Part shown: in pieces, positions 44,350 to 55,149 of the stretch | Layout: each line of letters starts with the position of its first letter | How positions within the stretch are numbered: the first letter of the stretch is position 1 | NCBI GenBank assembly: GCA_002189035.1 | Contig: CM007989.1 | Span: forward strand, 5,239,001-5,303,000 | DNA length: 64,000 bases | Direction: 5' to 3' | Source: Utricularia gibba | Taxonomy: Eukaryota; Streptophyta; Magnoliopsida; Lamiales; Lentibulariaceae | The notes under the pieces: model-generated | Databases searched by the model: none | Seen by the model: only the letters and a program-made list of their open reading frames with translations | What the model was told of the DNA's origin: nothing | Position numbers and translations under genes: made by a program

Positions 44350-45480
44350 TCATGATATGGCGAATTCAAGTGCAACCGTACATATGGACAACAAAGGGAG
44401 TAGTAGCATGCAAGATCCTGTTCTAATGGTGATAAACTAAGAGCAACAAAATGCCTTAATGACAGAAATATTTCCATACATTAAGTCATCATCAGCACTT
44501 ATTCTAACAAATAGCAAGGAACCCGAGAGATGGCATGAAAGGCTGACAAAGAATGCACAGTTAGAGAATATCATGAAGAAACCGCGATGGTGTCATAGAC
44601 AAAGGAAAGCCTAGTAAGGAGAAAAAGATGCAAGAAGATCATTTATGAACCAAGCATGGAGAGGTAAGAAAAAGCAACAAAAATCCTAGAAAGAAGAAAA
44701 GAGGAGTTCAGAAGGGAGTTGGAGAAATTCTCTCAAAGAAAAAAGAATTCGGTTTATGAACAATCCAATTAGCAAGGGAAGGTGGGCGATTTAGACATGC
44801 TCTAGAGCAAAACACATGTATTGGGCATGGAGATGTGTTAGTTGATATGACTCGACCTTGAGGAATAGTGTTGAGGGACTATTGAGGGCAATGCCCCTTC
44901 GTTTTGATCTATTCTCCAATGATTTGATCAAGGAAGAAGTTAAAAGGGGATTTACAATCCCAAGCGGTTTGCCCACATATGATGGGAAAATGGATCTCAT
45001 ATCCCACATGACGGATTTTGATATGAGAATGGCAATAGTATGACATACTGAAGCAATAAAGTGCAAGTTGTTCACACGTTCGGTCCAATGTGGAGAAAAA
45101 ACCTGGTTCAACCAATTAGAGCTCTGCGAAATGAGGTTCTATAGAGAGTTAATCCTACACTTTACAACCCGATATGTTGTCAACATTAGAGCCCCACCTT
45201 GAAATCTTGCACTATCGCCTATCAAAATCCCCAATGAGAAACTTGAGAGAACTATTGAGGAAGATCATGAAAATACATTTGGGTTGATGATGACCTGAGG
45301 GCAGTAGGCAGAAATCGGGTCTACGCACACTCGATCTTGCATTATGATATGGGAGCAAATCAAATAATGCATCATAGCAAACAGCGAGAAGTTTATCACG
45401 TGGAACCTGTGATGTTGAACACCTATTGTGAGATCCATAAAGTGATAGGTACAACAATGGCAAATGCCAAGTGATCAAAA
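44350..45480 (+). pseudogene. gag of element F
   Basis: The conserved core lies at 44858-45200: MPLRFDLFSNDLIKEEVKRG, then FTIPSGLPTYDGKMDLISHM, a TGA at 45042, and after it KCKLFTRSVQCGEKTWFNQL. That is the retrotransposon gag pattern of the Tat group (PYDGxxDPxxHL ... AxxWFxxLPxxSI). Sequence before it is Lys/Glu/Arg-rich (REFRREL-like) in broken frames. No zinc knuckle is evident. Confidence 0.75.
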
Positions 45481-46120
45481 AGATGATTACGCAGTATCAC
45501 AACAACAGAGAGCGAAGCAGTGGAATTAGGAATTCAAAAGCTTGGATTGGCCATAGGTGAGGATGAAATTATCAAAAAGGTGTGGAGGAGGGAACCGATA
45601 TCTTAAATTCCTGCTAGACTCTAGGAGAACATGCACCAAAACTGCAAAGAATCAACTAGAAAGAAAGAGCAGAATAAATCGGAAACTTCATGGGATGCTA
45701 ATCATGTATAGGACAGCCCCCCATATCTGGACACCTATTTCGAAGATTTATGTTGTCTCAAGAGAAATAGAGGTGGATGAGTCAGAAAAAGCTAGGAACA
45801 CATATCTGGACAAGCGAGGAAAGGAGATGTCTTCGAGATTGGAAGAAATCCACCTGAAAGAGCCATCAAGCAATAGCAAGAAAGTAGTTTCGGCAAGAAC
45901 TGGTGGGATATAAAGAGCTACAGCTTCTATTTTGGGATCCACCAAAAGTGACACAAATTCATGCAGATTTGAACGTCATTTTTCAAGGGAAGTTGACCAA
46001 ATCATTGAAAAAGAATACGAATATTCTCTTGCTCTCCTGCAGATTTTTCAGGGATTAATCACTCTGTCGAAGAATATCACATCAATACCTACCCAGGAGT
46101 CCGGCTAGTTCAACAAAAGC
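45481..46120 (+). pseudogene. Element F polyprotein between gag and RT
   Basis: A Lys/Arg/Glu/Ser-rich frame at 45557-45913 of uncertain role is followed by a protease-to-RT spacer recognised by order only: IHADLNVIFQGKLTKSLKKN, then a stretch like the Tat sequence that precedes RT (HINTYPGVRLVQQKHTQFS). The protease active site is not identifiable. Confidence 0.5.
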
Positions 46121-46790
46121 ACACACAATTTTCATCCGAAAAAATGTCGAATCATCAAACAAAAAACCCAAGAGCTGTTGGATGCCGATGACATGATGGA
46201 GATTTAATATTCAGAGAGGCAACCCTATTGTCATCCCGAAGCAAGGAGGGAAACGGAAAATATGTGTGGACTTCACCACACTCAACACCTACTATAAAAG
46301 GGTTTCATATCTTCTCACGAAATTAATAGGCTGATCGACACTATCTCAAGACCCCAATTCATGAGCATGATGGATGTCTATTCCAAATATAATCAAATCT
46401 TTGTGGCCGAGAAAGATTAGACCAAGAAGACCTTCTATTCTGAGGATCGGGTCTACTGCTACATGGCCATGCCATTCGATTTGAAGAACGCTGGGGTTAC
46501 CTATCAAAGATTGGTGAATAAAATCTTTTCTCGCAAAATCGGGAAAGCTATGGAAGTGCATGTGGATGGAAAAGGCTATGAAATCTTCTCTATGCTGATC
46601 TTATGAGCTTAAACGTAATCCATTAAAATGCTACTTTTGGAGTAAGAAGCAAAAAACTTCTTGGCCACTATGTTTTGAAAAGAGGGATTGAATCCAATCC
46701 TGAGAAAACAAAGGCGATTTGTGAAATACAACCTCTGAAGACAATAAAGGAATATCAAAGTGTTAGAGAGAAGCTCACCGCTCTTAGTTG
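46121..46790 (+). pseudogene. Reverse transcriptase of element F, catalytic box altered
   Basis: The plus strand reads NPIVIPKQGGKRKICVDFTTLNT, then LIGxIDTISRPQFMSMMDVYSKYNQ, KKTFYSEDRVYCYMAMPFDLKNAGVTYQRLVNK, split here by stops (for example near 46330 and 46418). The catalytic box that is YVDD in the family reads HVDG (EVHVDGKGY). A frame continues to about 46790, just before the MITE. Confidence 0.8.
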
Positions 46791-46840
46791 ATTTATATCT
46801 TAGTCGACTAACAAATCTACCTCATTTATCAAATTCCTCC

Positions 46841-46848
46841 GCAAGGGA
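46841..46848 (+). repeat. 8-bp target duplication GCAAGGGA, left
   Basis: Directly left of the hAT-like MITE and repeated at 47418-47425. Confidence 0.92.
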
Positions 46849-47417
46849 TAGAGTTGGGCACAAGTTGGGCCTGCATGGATACGGGTCTGACCATTGAGTC
46901 GAACGATGGTATATAAGTCATCATGGGTTCAACCCATGAAGGGTTGACCTTTGACCCAACCCGAGTATGTGCCAACATATTTAATGTGAGTTTAGGGTTT
47001 TGTCTCCCATAGCATTTATTTGTTATGATAACCCAATCTTTAGGCCTCATAATTGTTAACATAAATACAAGAAAATGAAAAATTTTGAGAATCAATCCTA
47101 CATTTAAGTACCAACATCTTGGTTACCCAATCAAAGACCCAATAACAAAACGCATAAGAAATTCAGTTAAAGGAAAGAACTCTCATATCCAAAGCTGCAT
47201 TCTTGAAGCACAAAAACATGGAAAGCAATCACTTAAGAAAATTGAAGAGTGAAAAAAAAATTACGGTTTTAATACCCTTGATGTGGCAAGTCAACCCGTT
47301 TCCATCATGCACGACCTGACACATACCCATTGTGAATAAGTATGAGTTACGGGCCGGGTCATCAACAGTTTAACCCGCTAGGTTAGCGGGTAGATCAGGA
47401 ACCATGTCCCACCTCTA
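46849..47417. mobile_element. hAT-type MITE (569 bp)
   Basis: Ends TAGAGTTGGGCACAAGT and, on the other strand, TAGAGGTGGGACATGGT: imperfect terminal inverted repeats of about 17 bases with the TAGAGxTGGGCA start typical of plant hAT MITEs. A perfect 8-base duplication GCAAGGGA flanks it. No transposase frame is present, so it is non-autonomous. It separates RT from RNase H of element F. Confidence 0.9.
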
Positions 47418-47425
47418 GCAAGGGA
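47418..47425 (+). repeat. 8-bp target duplication GCAAGGGA, right
   Basis: Second copy, after which the pol of element F resumes. Confidence 0.92.
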
Positions 47426-48075
47426 AATGCACTTGAATAGAACGAGGACAGGCGAGTTGCATTCGAGAAATTGAAGGCATACTTATCATCACCACCACTT
47501 CCGGTATCACCCAAGGGAGATGATCCAATGGGTTTATACTTCTTGATGTCTCCCATTGCAATCAGTAGAGTTTTGGTAACCATATCGAGAGAGAAGCATC
47601 TACTGGAATATTACGTGAGCAAGGTTCTTCTGCCCGTAGAAACACGATATTTAGTTACATAAAAGTTCATATTGGTTTTGAAGATGGCAGACACAAAATT
47701 GAAGTGATTTTGAAGATCGGCACATCGTGGTATTCAGAAATGGGCCATCGAATTGAACACAATGAACATTGAATTTATACTAAGAATGGTAATTAAGGCT
47801 CAACCTCTCGTCAATTTCTTAGAGGAAATGATGCAGTCAATTAGGTGAATTATAGATAGACTATGCATATTGATAGGTCAACGTACAATGACGCCGAAGG
47901 TGAAATAGGCATCAAAAATTTAGATGGAGATGAAAGTTATCTTACAGTGAAGTTCTAGTTTCTTGCTACCAACAATATAGCTGAATATGAAGCTCTAAAT
48001 GAGGGGATGAAAATGGCGAGGGAAACAAGGGTAACAGAGCTTAATGTTTATATCGATTCATTTGGAGAAACGTTC
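47426..48075 (+). pseudogene. RNase H and second RNase H of element F
   Basis: The RNase H part reads AFEKLKAYLSSPPLPVSP, LYFLMSPIAISRVLVTISRE and LEYYVSKVLLPVETRYL (family: AFxELKxYLxxPPLLxxP). After a frame change come RGIQKWAIELNTMNIEF and VIKAQPLVNFLEE. Near 47975 the second, Tat-specific RNase H is seen as NIAEYEALNEGMKMARE, TRVTELNVYIDS. Several stops and shifts separate the pieces. Confidence 0.8.
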
Positions 48076-48548
48076 TTATCTGATTCGGAATACCTAGAGA
48101 ACTAGTGATAGACAACGAAACTATATTTTTTGGAGGCAAAATGGATGCTTTCTTGGAAAAATATTTGTTCATACACAATTTCCATTTAGTGTACCACCCA
48201 CAAAGTAACGACTTGATAGAAGTTATGAACTGAACCATCAAGCAACACATAAAAACTAACGAAAATTTTGGTGACCAATTAGACAATGTTTTATGTTCAT
48301 ATCATACAACCCCCATAACAACGATAGATGAGTCCCCCTTCTCACTTATATATGTGCCCAATGGAGTTAACATTGAAAACTTACTGGATTGAATATTATG
48401 AAGTAAATAATGCTGAGTTGAGAAGAATGGAGCTAGAGTTACTAGAAGAAAAGAGGCAGGATGTCTATGTCCGGCTAGGGGCTTATCAAAAGAGAATTGA
48501 GAAAACTTACAACAGATCTGTCCGACCTAGGGAGTTCAAAGGAAATTT
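48076..48548 (+). pseudogene. Integrase of element F, N-terminal part deleted
   Basis: It joins directly from the second RNase H into the late integrase core: GGKMDAFLEKYLFIHNFHLVYHPQSND, with the HPQxNG/E block altered and a stop near 48230. It continues SFHTTPIT-like, SPFSLIYVPNGV, ELLEEKRQDVYVRLGAYQKRIEKTYN and VRPREFKGNFV. The zinc domain and first catalytic Asp are absent. Copia element G interrupts the last part, which resumes at 53928. Confidence 0.78.
48544..48548 (+). repeat. Target duplication AATTT, left of element G
   Basis: AATTT lies directly before the LTR of G and again at 53923-53927. Confidence 0.92.
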
Positions 48549-48873
48549 TGTTGTTGCAAGAAAAATAGAGTCTTGGGAAGTAACAAAAAGGTAATGCTTA
48601 TGAGATCACCTTGGATGAAAAACGACTCATGAACAATAAGAATGACCGAAAACCTAATTGACACGCATTCCTAGTAGGGTTTATATATACCCAATACCTA
48701 GGTTACCCAACAGTGGGCCACAATCATTGAAAACACACAAAAAGCCCAACAACTCGAATCCAACACTTCCATGCTTGAACCCAACACCTTTTTTTATCTG
48801 AAATATGACATTATGACACAAGTTTAGTTCTTCCAATCACCTTCAAGCTTTGGATTGAGGCTGATCTCCAACA
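48549..48873 (-). repeat. 3' LTR of element G (325 bp)
   Basis: Plus-strand ends are TGTTGTTGCAAG and CTGATCTCCAACA. A TATA box (TATATAAA on the minus strand) lies near 48680. It is nearly identical to 53599-53922. Confidence 0.95.
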
Positions 48874-50047
48874 CTCCCCCCAGACCGAGATCTCCCAACT
48901 TGAGAAAGTCTTCTATAGTCATGAGATTCATGTTCTTCCTTGCTAGCTCAAACTGAACTCTGTTCAAACCTTTGGTGAGCCCATCAACAAGCTGATTCCC
49001 ACTCTCAACATACTGCACTTTAATCTTCTTCTCCTTGATGTAATTCCTTATGACATGATACCTGATTCTTATGTGTTTGGCTTTGCTGAAGTTCGTCGGA
49101 TCCTTGGCAATGGAGATTGCAGCTCGATTATCCATAAGCAGATGTGTAGCTTCCTGTTGTATGAATTCAAGTTCGTTTAGCATCTGCCTGAACCAAACAC
49201 AATAGTTCGAAGCATATGCTGCTGAGATGTATTCTGCTTCAGCTGTTGATTGTGTTACCACTTTTTGTTTCTTCGAAAACCAGACTACAGGGCTCTTATT
49301 TAAGAAGAAGAGTGCACCAGATGTACTCTTGCTATCTTCAGCCATACCATAATCACTATCTGAGTAGGCTCTAAGTTTCAAGACTGGTTTTTCACCTTCA
49401 TAGGGATAGAACAATCCGAAATCAGTAGATGATTTTATGTACCTGAAAGCTCTTTTCACAGCTGCCATGTGAGTTGTTGTTGGTTTGTTGAGGAAGCGAG
49501 ATAAGACATTTACACAAAAACACAAGTCAGGCCTTATATGCTGGAGATAAATGAGGCTTCCAATCATACTTCTATAAGTAGTGGCATCCACATTCCTTCC
49601 CTGATTGTTCTCTCCAATCACTTGTTTGTAATCCAAAGGCGTTTTTGAAGGATTGACATCTTTGAACCCAAACCTTTCAAGAAGTTCATTACAGTACTTT
49701 TTCTGAGATATGAATGTTCCAACACCTTCAAGTTGATGAATTTCCATGCCTAGATAGTAGGACATCATTCCAAGGTCAGTCATCTTGAATTCATTTTTTA
49801 GCAGAGCTTTGAATTCCTCAATCTTCCTTTCATTACCTGAGGTAATCATAAGATCATCCACATATAAGCTAATAAATAAACGATCATTTTCTTTTCCTTT
49901 AACATATATTGAGTAATCACTATATGTTTTTCTGAAACCAATACCCTGAAGAAAGTTATTCATGCGTTCATTCCATGCTCTAGGAGCTTGCTTCAACCCA
50001 TAGAGAGATTTCTTTAGCTTCAATACCTTGTCTTCATGACCTGACAC
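48824..50047 (-). pseudogene. RT C-terminal half and RNase H of element G
   Basis: 407-aa frame, the end of the copia polyprotein; its last codons run into the LTR. RT: KKSLYGLKQAPRAWNERM, then the catalytic box LYVDDLMITSG and YYLGMEIHQLEGVGTFISQKKY. RNase H: RAYSDSDYGMAEDSKSTSG, QSTAEAEYISAA, LLMDNRAAISIAKDP. The usual HIDIRYHF near the end reads HIRIRYHV, losing the last acidic residue. A one-base shift near 50075 separates it from the next frame. Confidence 0.93.
48874..48890 (-). other. Polypurine tract of element G
   Basis: On the minus strand the last bases before the LTR read GGTCTGGGGGGAG, a purine-rich primer for plus-strand DNA synthesis placed directly at the LTR edge. Confidence 0.8.
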
Positions 50048-50058
50048 TTCGAAGCCCT

Positions 50059-50289
50059 TTAGTTGTTCAACAAAAACAACCTCTCCAACACACCATTCAA
50101 GAACGTAGTCTTAACATCCATGTGATGCACTTTCCATCCATGAGCAGCTGAAATGGCAATAAGTACTTTAATCGTGTCAAATCTTGCTACTGGTGCAAAA
50201 ATCTCATGAAAATTTATTCCTTTGATCTGACTATATCCCTTGGCTACTAATCTAGCCTTATATTTGTTGATAGAACCATATGCATTCAT
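50059..50289 (-). pseudogene. RT middle part of element G
   Basis: 76-codon frame [57 protein letters not shown] missing base after GVLE (where the family continues EVVFVEQ) causes the break to the next frame. Confidence 0.9.
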
Positions 50290-50351
50290 CTTGGTTTTGA
50301 ATAACCACTTGAGGCCAATAGGTTTGAAACCTCTATCCTTGGGTTTATCAA

Positions 50352-51326
50352 CTAACTCCCATGTTTCATTTTAAGTATAGAATTCATTTCCTTCATGGCC
50401 TCTCTCCATTTCGGATTTTGTACAGCCACTTCAAATGATGTTGGATCTCCTGTCAATAATCCAGCCAAAATATCAGCTACAGCATCTTGGACATCATCAT
50501 TCAACTTGGAGAAACTTATTGTAGGAGCCTTGTTTCTTTTGCTTCGTCTAATGTCAGTAACATGACTATCTTCATTATCTATTGAATCTCTGATGTTTTT
50601 ACGTTTCCTCCTTTGCCAATCACGATCAGATGGGTAATAATCTTCATCATCAGTATTAGGTTTCTCTCCATCAGATTCATCTGTTGATGAGTCTTCTGCA
50701 TTCGTGCCTTGCTCCTCTTCCTGGATTTCGAAATTCCCATCTGAATGTAGATCATTGGCCTGATGAGATTGTCCATATAGGGGTTCAGAGTTTGATTCTG
50801 AATTCTCATTGGACGAGTCATCTTGATTTGTTACCTTCTCCTCCTCTGGAGCTGGAAAATTCTCATCTGAATGCTGATCATTTACTTGATTTGAATCTTC
50901 ATGAACGAGTTCTGAAGTTTCTTGGTTTGTTGAATTCCTGGGAGAGAAGTTTTGAGGCATGTGTGTCCAGAGGTCTCCTTTCCCATGGGTGCTATGCCTT
51001 CCATCACTTTTATGAGCTTCTTCATCATTCATAGAAATGCAATCATCAATTAAAATATACCTTGCACCTTTATCAAAAGTGACATCATTGCTGAAGATAA
51101 ATTTCTTCTGTTGAGGTAAATAAACTTTATATCCCTTGATAGTGTTGCTATAACCAACAAATACACTAGATACAGATTTCTTATCAAGTTTTCCTCGTTT
51201 TTGGTCTGGTACATGAGTAAAACACAGACTGCCAAAGATTTTGAGATGATCAACCTTTTTAATATAACCATGCCATTTTTCATGCACGGTTTTTCCACTA
51301 ATCACCCTTGAGGGAAGCAAGTTCAA
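50352..51326 (-). pseudogene. Integrase C-terminus, linker and RT start of element G
   Basis: 324-aa frame: SGKTVHEKWHGYIKKVDHLK and IFGSLCFTHVPDQKRGKLDK of integrase, then a long Glu/Asp/Ser/Asn-rich linker with two related units (both with SGNFE- or ENFPAPEEE-like endings), then RRSKRNKAPTISFSKLNDDV and VQNPKWREAMKEM of the RT N-terminus. A one-base deletion in the following ILENETWE region ends it early. Confidence 0.9.
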
Positions 51327-51702
51327 TAGATACAGATGTAGATACCGCTTCAGCCCAGAAATTTACAAGAAGATCTTTCTCAAACAATAGACATCTTGAC
51401 ATATCAAAGATTGTTCTGTTTCTCCTTTCACATACACCATTCTGTTGTGGAGAATATGGTACGGTGAATTGATGCATGATTCCCTCATTTTCACAGAACA
51501 TTCTCATGCTATTATTGTAGAATTCGCCTCCATTGTCTGATCTAATCATCTTCAAAGAGCATCCACTCTGATTCTCAATCATCACTTTGAATTTTCGAAA
51601 GATATGATGAACTTCTGACTTGCTTTTAAGAAAGTAAACCCAACAATAACGTGAATAATCATCAATGAATGTAACAAAATATCTACTCCCCCTAATGAAC
51701 AT
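51298..51702 (-). pseudogene. Integrase catalytic core of element G
   Basis: [20 protein letters not shown], then [20 protein letters not shown] with the second Asp and [20 protein letters not shown] with the catalytic Glu. Frameshifts bound it on both sides: one base is missing at about 51693 relative to H, and another shift lies near 51325 in the STSV...NLLPS region. Confidence 0.92.
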
Positions 51703-53486
51703 TCCTTAAATGGTCCACAAACATCTGTATGCACAAGCTCAAATTTCTCCTTTGCTACTGAATCACTGGAATAAAAGGGCTTTCTACACTGTTTACCTTG
51801 ATGGCACACTTCACATATGGCATTAGCAAACTTGATGTCTTTCAATTCCAGTACTTCCTTATTCTTCTGCAATATTTTCAAATTGTTGAAGCTATAGTGC
51901 CCAAAACGTTTGTGCCAAAGGCTGCTTTGATCCTGAAGTGAGAAAATACAACTTTTATGATCACTGACCATGATTTGGTAGAGGTTGTAGGTGGTCAACA
52001 CAGCATGGAATTCAATCTTCGTTTTTGGATCAGCAACCTTAACTTTAGTGGTTATACCACCAGCATCCTTCATCAGCTCAATGTCAAAACCTTGCCTGCT
52101 CAATTGGCCAAAGCTCAACAGGTTCTGTTTGAGGTTTGGTGAATAATAAACATCATCAACTTGAACAATTCCTTCTTTTAGCAAGAGTAAAATGCTTCCT
52201 TTGCCCACAATGCCAATATTTTCACCAGTGCACGTGCTTACCTCCTTCCCAATCCTTTCAAGCTTGAGAAATGACCTTATATCACAACATACATGATAGG
52301 AGGCACCAGAGTCCAAGTACCAACCTTTAACATCTGAGGCTACTGTCATTAGAGCACACTCATACTCAAAAGGATCTTCAAAAGATATTTCTGGCTCATC
52401 TTCAAAGTAGGTAAAGGATGCATGTGATTTCTCTTCCCTCGATGTAGCCTTCTTGTTATGTTCAACTTTTATTGGATTTGACATTCCACATACCTTATCA
52501 AGATGGCCTCTTTGATTGCATTTCGTGTACAAAGCATCAGGCTTCCACCAACAAAACTCACTCCTGTGATTCTGTTTGTTGCAATGCTTGCAAGCATTTT
52601 TGCTTAAAGTCCAACAATCTTCACTCTTATGGTTGGATTTGTCACAATGCCTGCACTTCTGATTGCCCATCGTTGATGTTTGGATTGACGTTGGTGATTG
52701 TTTGATGGCTGTTGTCTTGACATCCTTGACATTGTTAATTGCACCTGAGGTTATATTCATATTCTGAATTTTGGTGAGGAGAGCAGCTTCACCATAAGTT
52801 TTCTCAACTTCATAACCATCTCTTAGTTCCAATCTCTTTTCTGTAGATTGCAACTCAATCATGAAGTCTCTAAATGTTGGCTCTGGTGTAACAGGATATT
52901 CAGGATACAGCTGATGGAGCTTTCCTTCAATAATGTCAAGGATTTTTCTTTCTGTCTCAAGTGCACATAACTTTGGCTCGAATCTTGCAGGTAGGCTCAT
53001 GATTGCCTTGCTAATCACCTTTTGATCCTCAAGTTTTTCCCCCAATCCTCGAATCTCCTTCACAAGCTTCGCAGTACGTTCATAATAGACTTGTATGGTT
53101 TCATTGTCTAACATTTTGTTCCTCTCAAAGTCCTCCAGCTTGTTTTTGCATATTATCTCTCTGAGTTTGGCATCGCCTTCATAATGGGATTTGAGAGTAT
53201 CCCATATTTCTTTTGCTGATTGACACTCTGCAATATCATCAAATAGATGTTCAGAGATGGCTTGATACAAGGCATCCATTGCTTCATCTTTTCTCTGTTG
53301 AAGATACTCAGCTTCCTCTTGCTGTTCTGATGTGGATTTGCTTGTTATTGTAATAGCCGGAATCTCCCTTTTAACAACATCCCAAATCTTTCTGACCTGA
53401 AGGTAGCTTCGCATCTTTTTGACCCAGCTTCCATACTCTGATCTATCAAATATTAGAGGTCCTCTACCAGATGCCATCATAGCCAC
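51582..53486 (-). pseudogene. gag, protease and integrase start of element G
   Basis: 634-aa frame starting MAMMASGRGPLIFDRSEYGS. Residues 1-230: copia gag (WDTLKSHYEGDAKLREI). About 270-330: three zinc knuckles in tandem, CRHCDKSNHKSEDC, CKHCNKQNHRSEFC and YTKCNQRGHLDKVC; the last has Tyr for its first Cys, which H retains. About 390: protease box YLDSGASYHVCCD. About 510-600: integrase zinc domain (HKRFGHYSFNNL, CEVCHQGKQ) and first catalytic Asp VHTDVCGPF. After CSLGG a missing base shifts the frame. Of the breaks in G this is the first, so gag and protease could still be translated. Confidence 0.93.
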
Positions 53487-53586
53487 CGCTTGACAAGCTT
53501 TGGGTTGATACTTGGTAATCTACCAAGTAAAAAACGCTGAACGGTATATAAAATACTGAAACGAACACAGGTTTGAGAACCTTACT

Positions 53587-53598
53587 GCTCTGATACCA
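53587..53598 (-). other. Primer-binding site of element G
   Basis: The minus strand reads TGGTATCAGAGC, directly adjoining the 5' LTR. It is complementary to initiator tRNA-Met. Confidence 0.95.
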
Positions 53599-53922
53599 TG
53601 TTGTTGCAAGAAAAATAGAGTCTTGGGAAGTAACAAAAAGGTAATGCTTATGAGATTACCTTGGATGAAAAACGACTCATGAACAATAAGAATGACCGAA
53701 AACCTAATTGACATGCATTCCTAGTAGGGTTTATATATACCCAATATCTAGGTTACCCAACAGTGGGCCACAATCATTGAAAACACACAAAAAGCCCAAC
53801 AACTCGAATCCAACACTTCCATGCTCGAACCCAACACCTTTTTTATCTGAAATATGACATTATGACACAAGTTTAGTTCTTCCAATCACCTTCAAGCTTT
53901 GGATTGAGGCTGATCTCCAACA
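53599..53922 (-). repeat. 5' LTR of element G (324 bp)
   Basis: Begins TGTTGTTGCAAG and ends TCTCCAACA on the plus strand. It differs from the other LTR at about four bases (for example GATTACC for GATCACC, GACATG for GACACG) and one T in a T run. Confidence 0.95.
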
Positions 53923-53927
53923 AATTT
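53923..53927 (+). repeat. Target duplication AATTT, right of element G
   Basis: Second copy of AATTT. Element F resumes here. Confidence 0.92.
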
Positions 53928-54110
53928 GATGCTCAAGAGCATACAGACTCAAAGACATGTCAGAAAACGAGAGCAGAATTGGGAAGGTCCTTACTAAATT
54001 TTGAAGCATATCAGCTAGAACAACTCAATGGGGTTGAACTCTCGAGATCTTAGAATGTGGCACATTTGTGAAGGTTTTATGTGGCACATTTGTGAAAGTT
54101 TTAGCTAGAT
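53928..54110 (+). pseudogene. Integrase C-terminus of element F, resumed
   Basis: It reads FDAQEHTDSKTCQKTRAELG, then EAYQLEQLNGVELSRS-stop-NVAHL. The ending resembles the Tat integrase tail (YxLxxxDGxxxPRTWNxxHLRxYY). It is the direct continuation of the frame cut by element G at 48548. Confidence 0.7.
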
Positions 54111-55140
54111 TCCGTCTATTTTCACATTGTCGACATTAAATTCGGTACTATGTTTATTGATATTGACATTTTATATCAAATGCCCCAGGCAACAATGAAA
54201 TCCTCCTAAGCAAAGGAGAAGAAAAAATAACACTAAAAGTCCTGCCAAATCAATGTAAGCCCAGGCATAGCCTCACTCATTAACATGATTTGTCCCATAG
54301 GGTAATTGGAGCTTTTGCAAAACATAAACCCTCCTAAACCCACACATGTATCATAAAAAGCCTTTGTATCAAAATCGAGCACCCCTTCCCATAACTAAAT
54401 GCATAAGCCTCGAATCAAGCCCTATGGATGGGATCTTCTATCGATCCAAGGAAGGTAAGCACACCTAGAGAAAGTCTGAGCATATACGAAATGCGAGTAT
54501 CGGCCAAGTAGGGCCTTTTCAGAGAGGGGGAAGGATCCCATCTATGAGAGGTGGCGATTCCTACTCAAACAATGGCTCCGCACATGTGAGAAACCCCACT
54601 TAGGCAAAAAAGCTCAACAAGAAGTTGGCGATAATAGTTAAATATATACAAAAACCAACTATAGTAAGATAAAGACCCCAAATCAGGATCGAACCCCAAA
54701 TCACGGAAAAAACGGATGTCATGGTAATATAGCTTGGAATGAAATGTCTAGAATGCAATGTTCAAAGAGGAGGCTGAGTTGAAGTCCCATCCAACTGCTT
54801 AAGTTCAGCGGCCATCTTCTACTCCTCCATTCTTCGCCGAACAATGGCCTGCAAACCCTAACTCTAGAGCATCTGCCAAATCCCAGGGATCATCCTTCTT
54901 GTGTTCATCTTTTTGCAAAGGATTCACCTGATCCCAACAAGGGTTCAAAACGGAAAGACTGAATACTTGAGCAACTTAGCATAGCTATCGATACATGACC
55001 AGGCTGATCAAGTCCTCATTGTACTAACCCGCTAGCTCTAAAAAGCATATTTGAGTGCACGAAGTTGTCCAACTAATCTCGATGGACCAACTAAAAGTTG
55101 CGTATTTTGGCTGCCATCCCAACATTCTAATCAATCTGGC
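54111..55140 (+). other. 3' non-coding part of element F
   Basis: No frame on the plus strand resembles a known protein, and no tandem array is obvious. Stretches such as GGGATCTTCTATCGATCCAAGGAAGG lie here. Long non-coding regions after integrase are usual in Tat-group elements. Confidence 0.5.
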
Positions 55141-55149
55141 GATGAAGAG

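Larger units (their letters stand above)
48549..53922 (-). mobile_element. Copia element G, full length with both LTRs
   Basis: 5374-base Ty1/copia element on the minus strand: LTRs at 48549-48873 and 53599-53922, a tRNA-Met primer site, gag-protease-integrase-RT-RNase H, a purine tract, and a perfect AATTT target duplication. It is inserted in the integrase of element F. The LTRs differ by about four substitutions and one length change in a T run, so the insertion is recent compared with its surroundings. At least four single-base frameshifts break the polyprotein. H (3202-6428) is an older relative. Confidence 0.95.
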
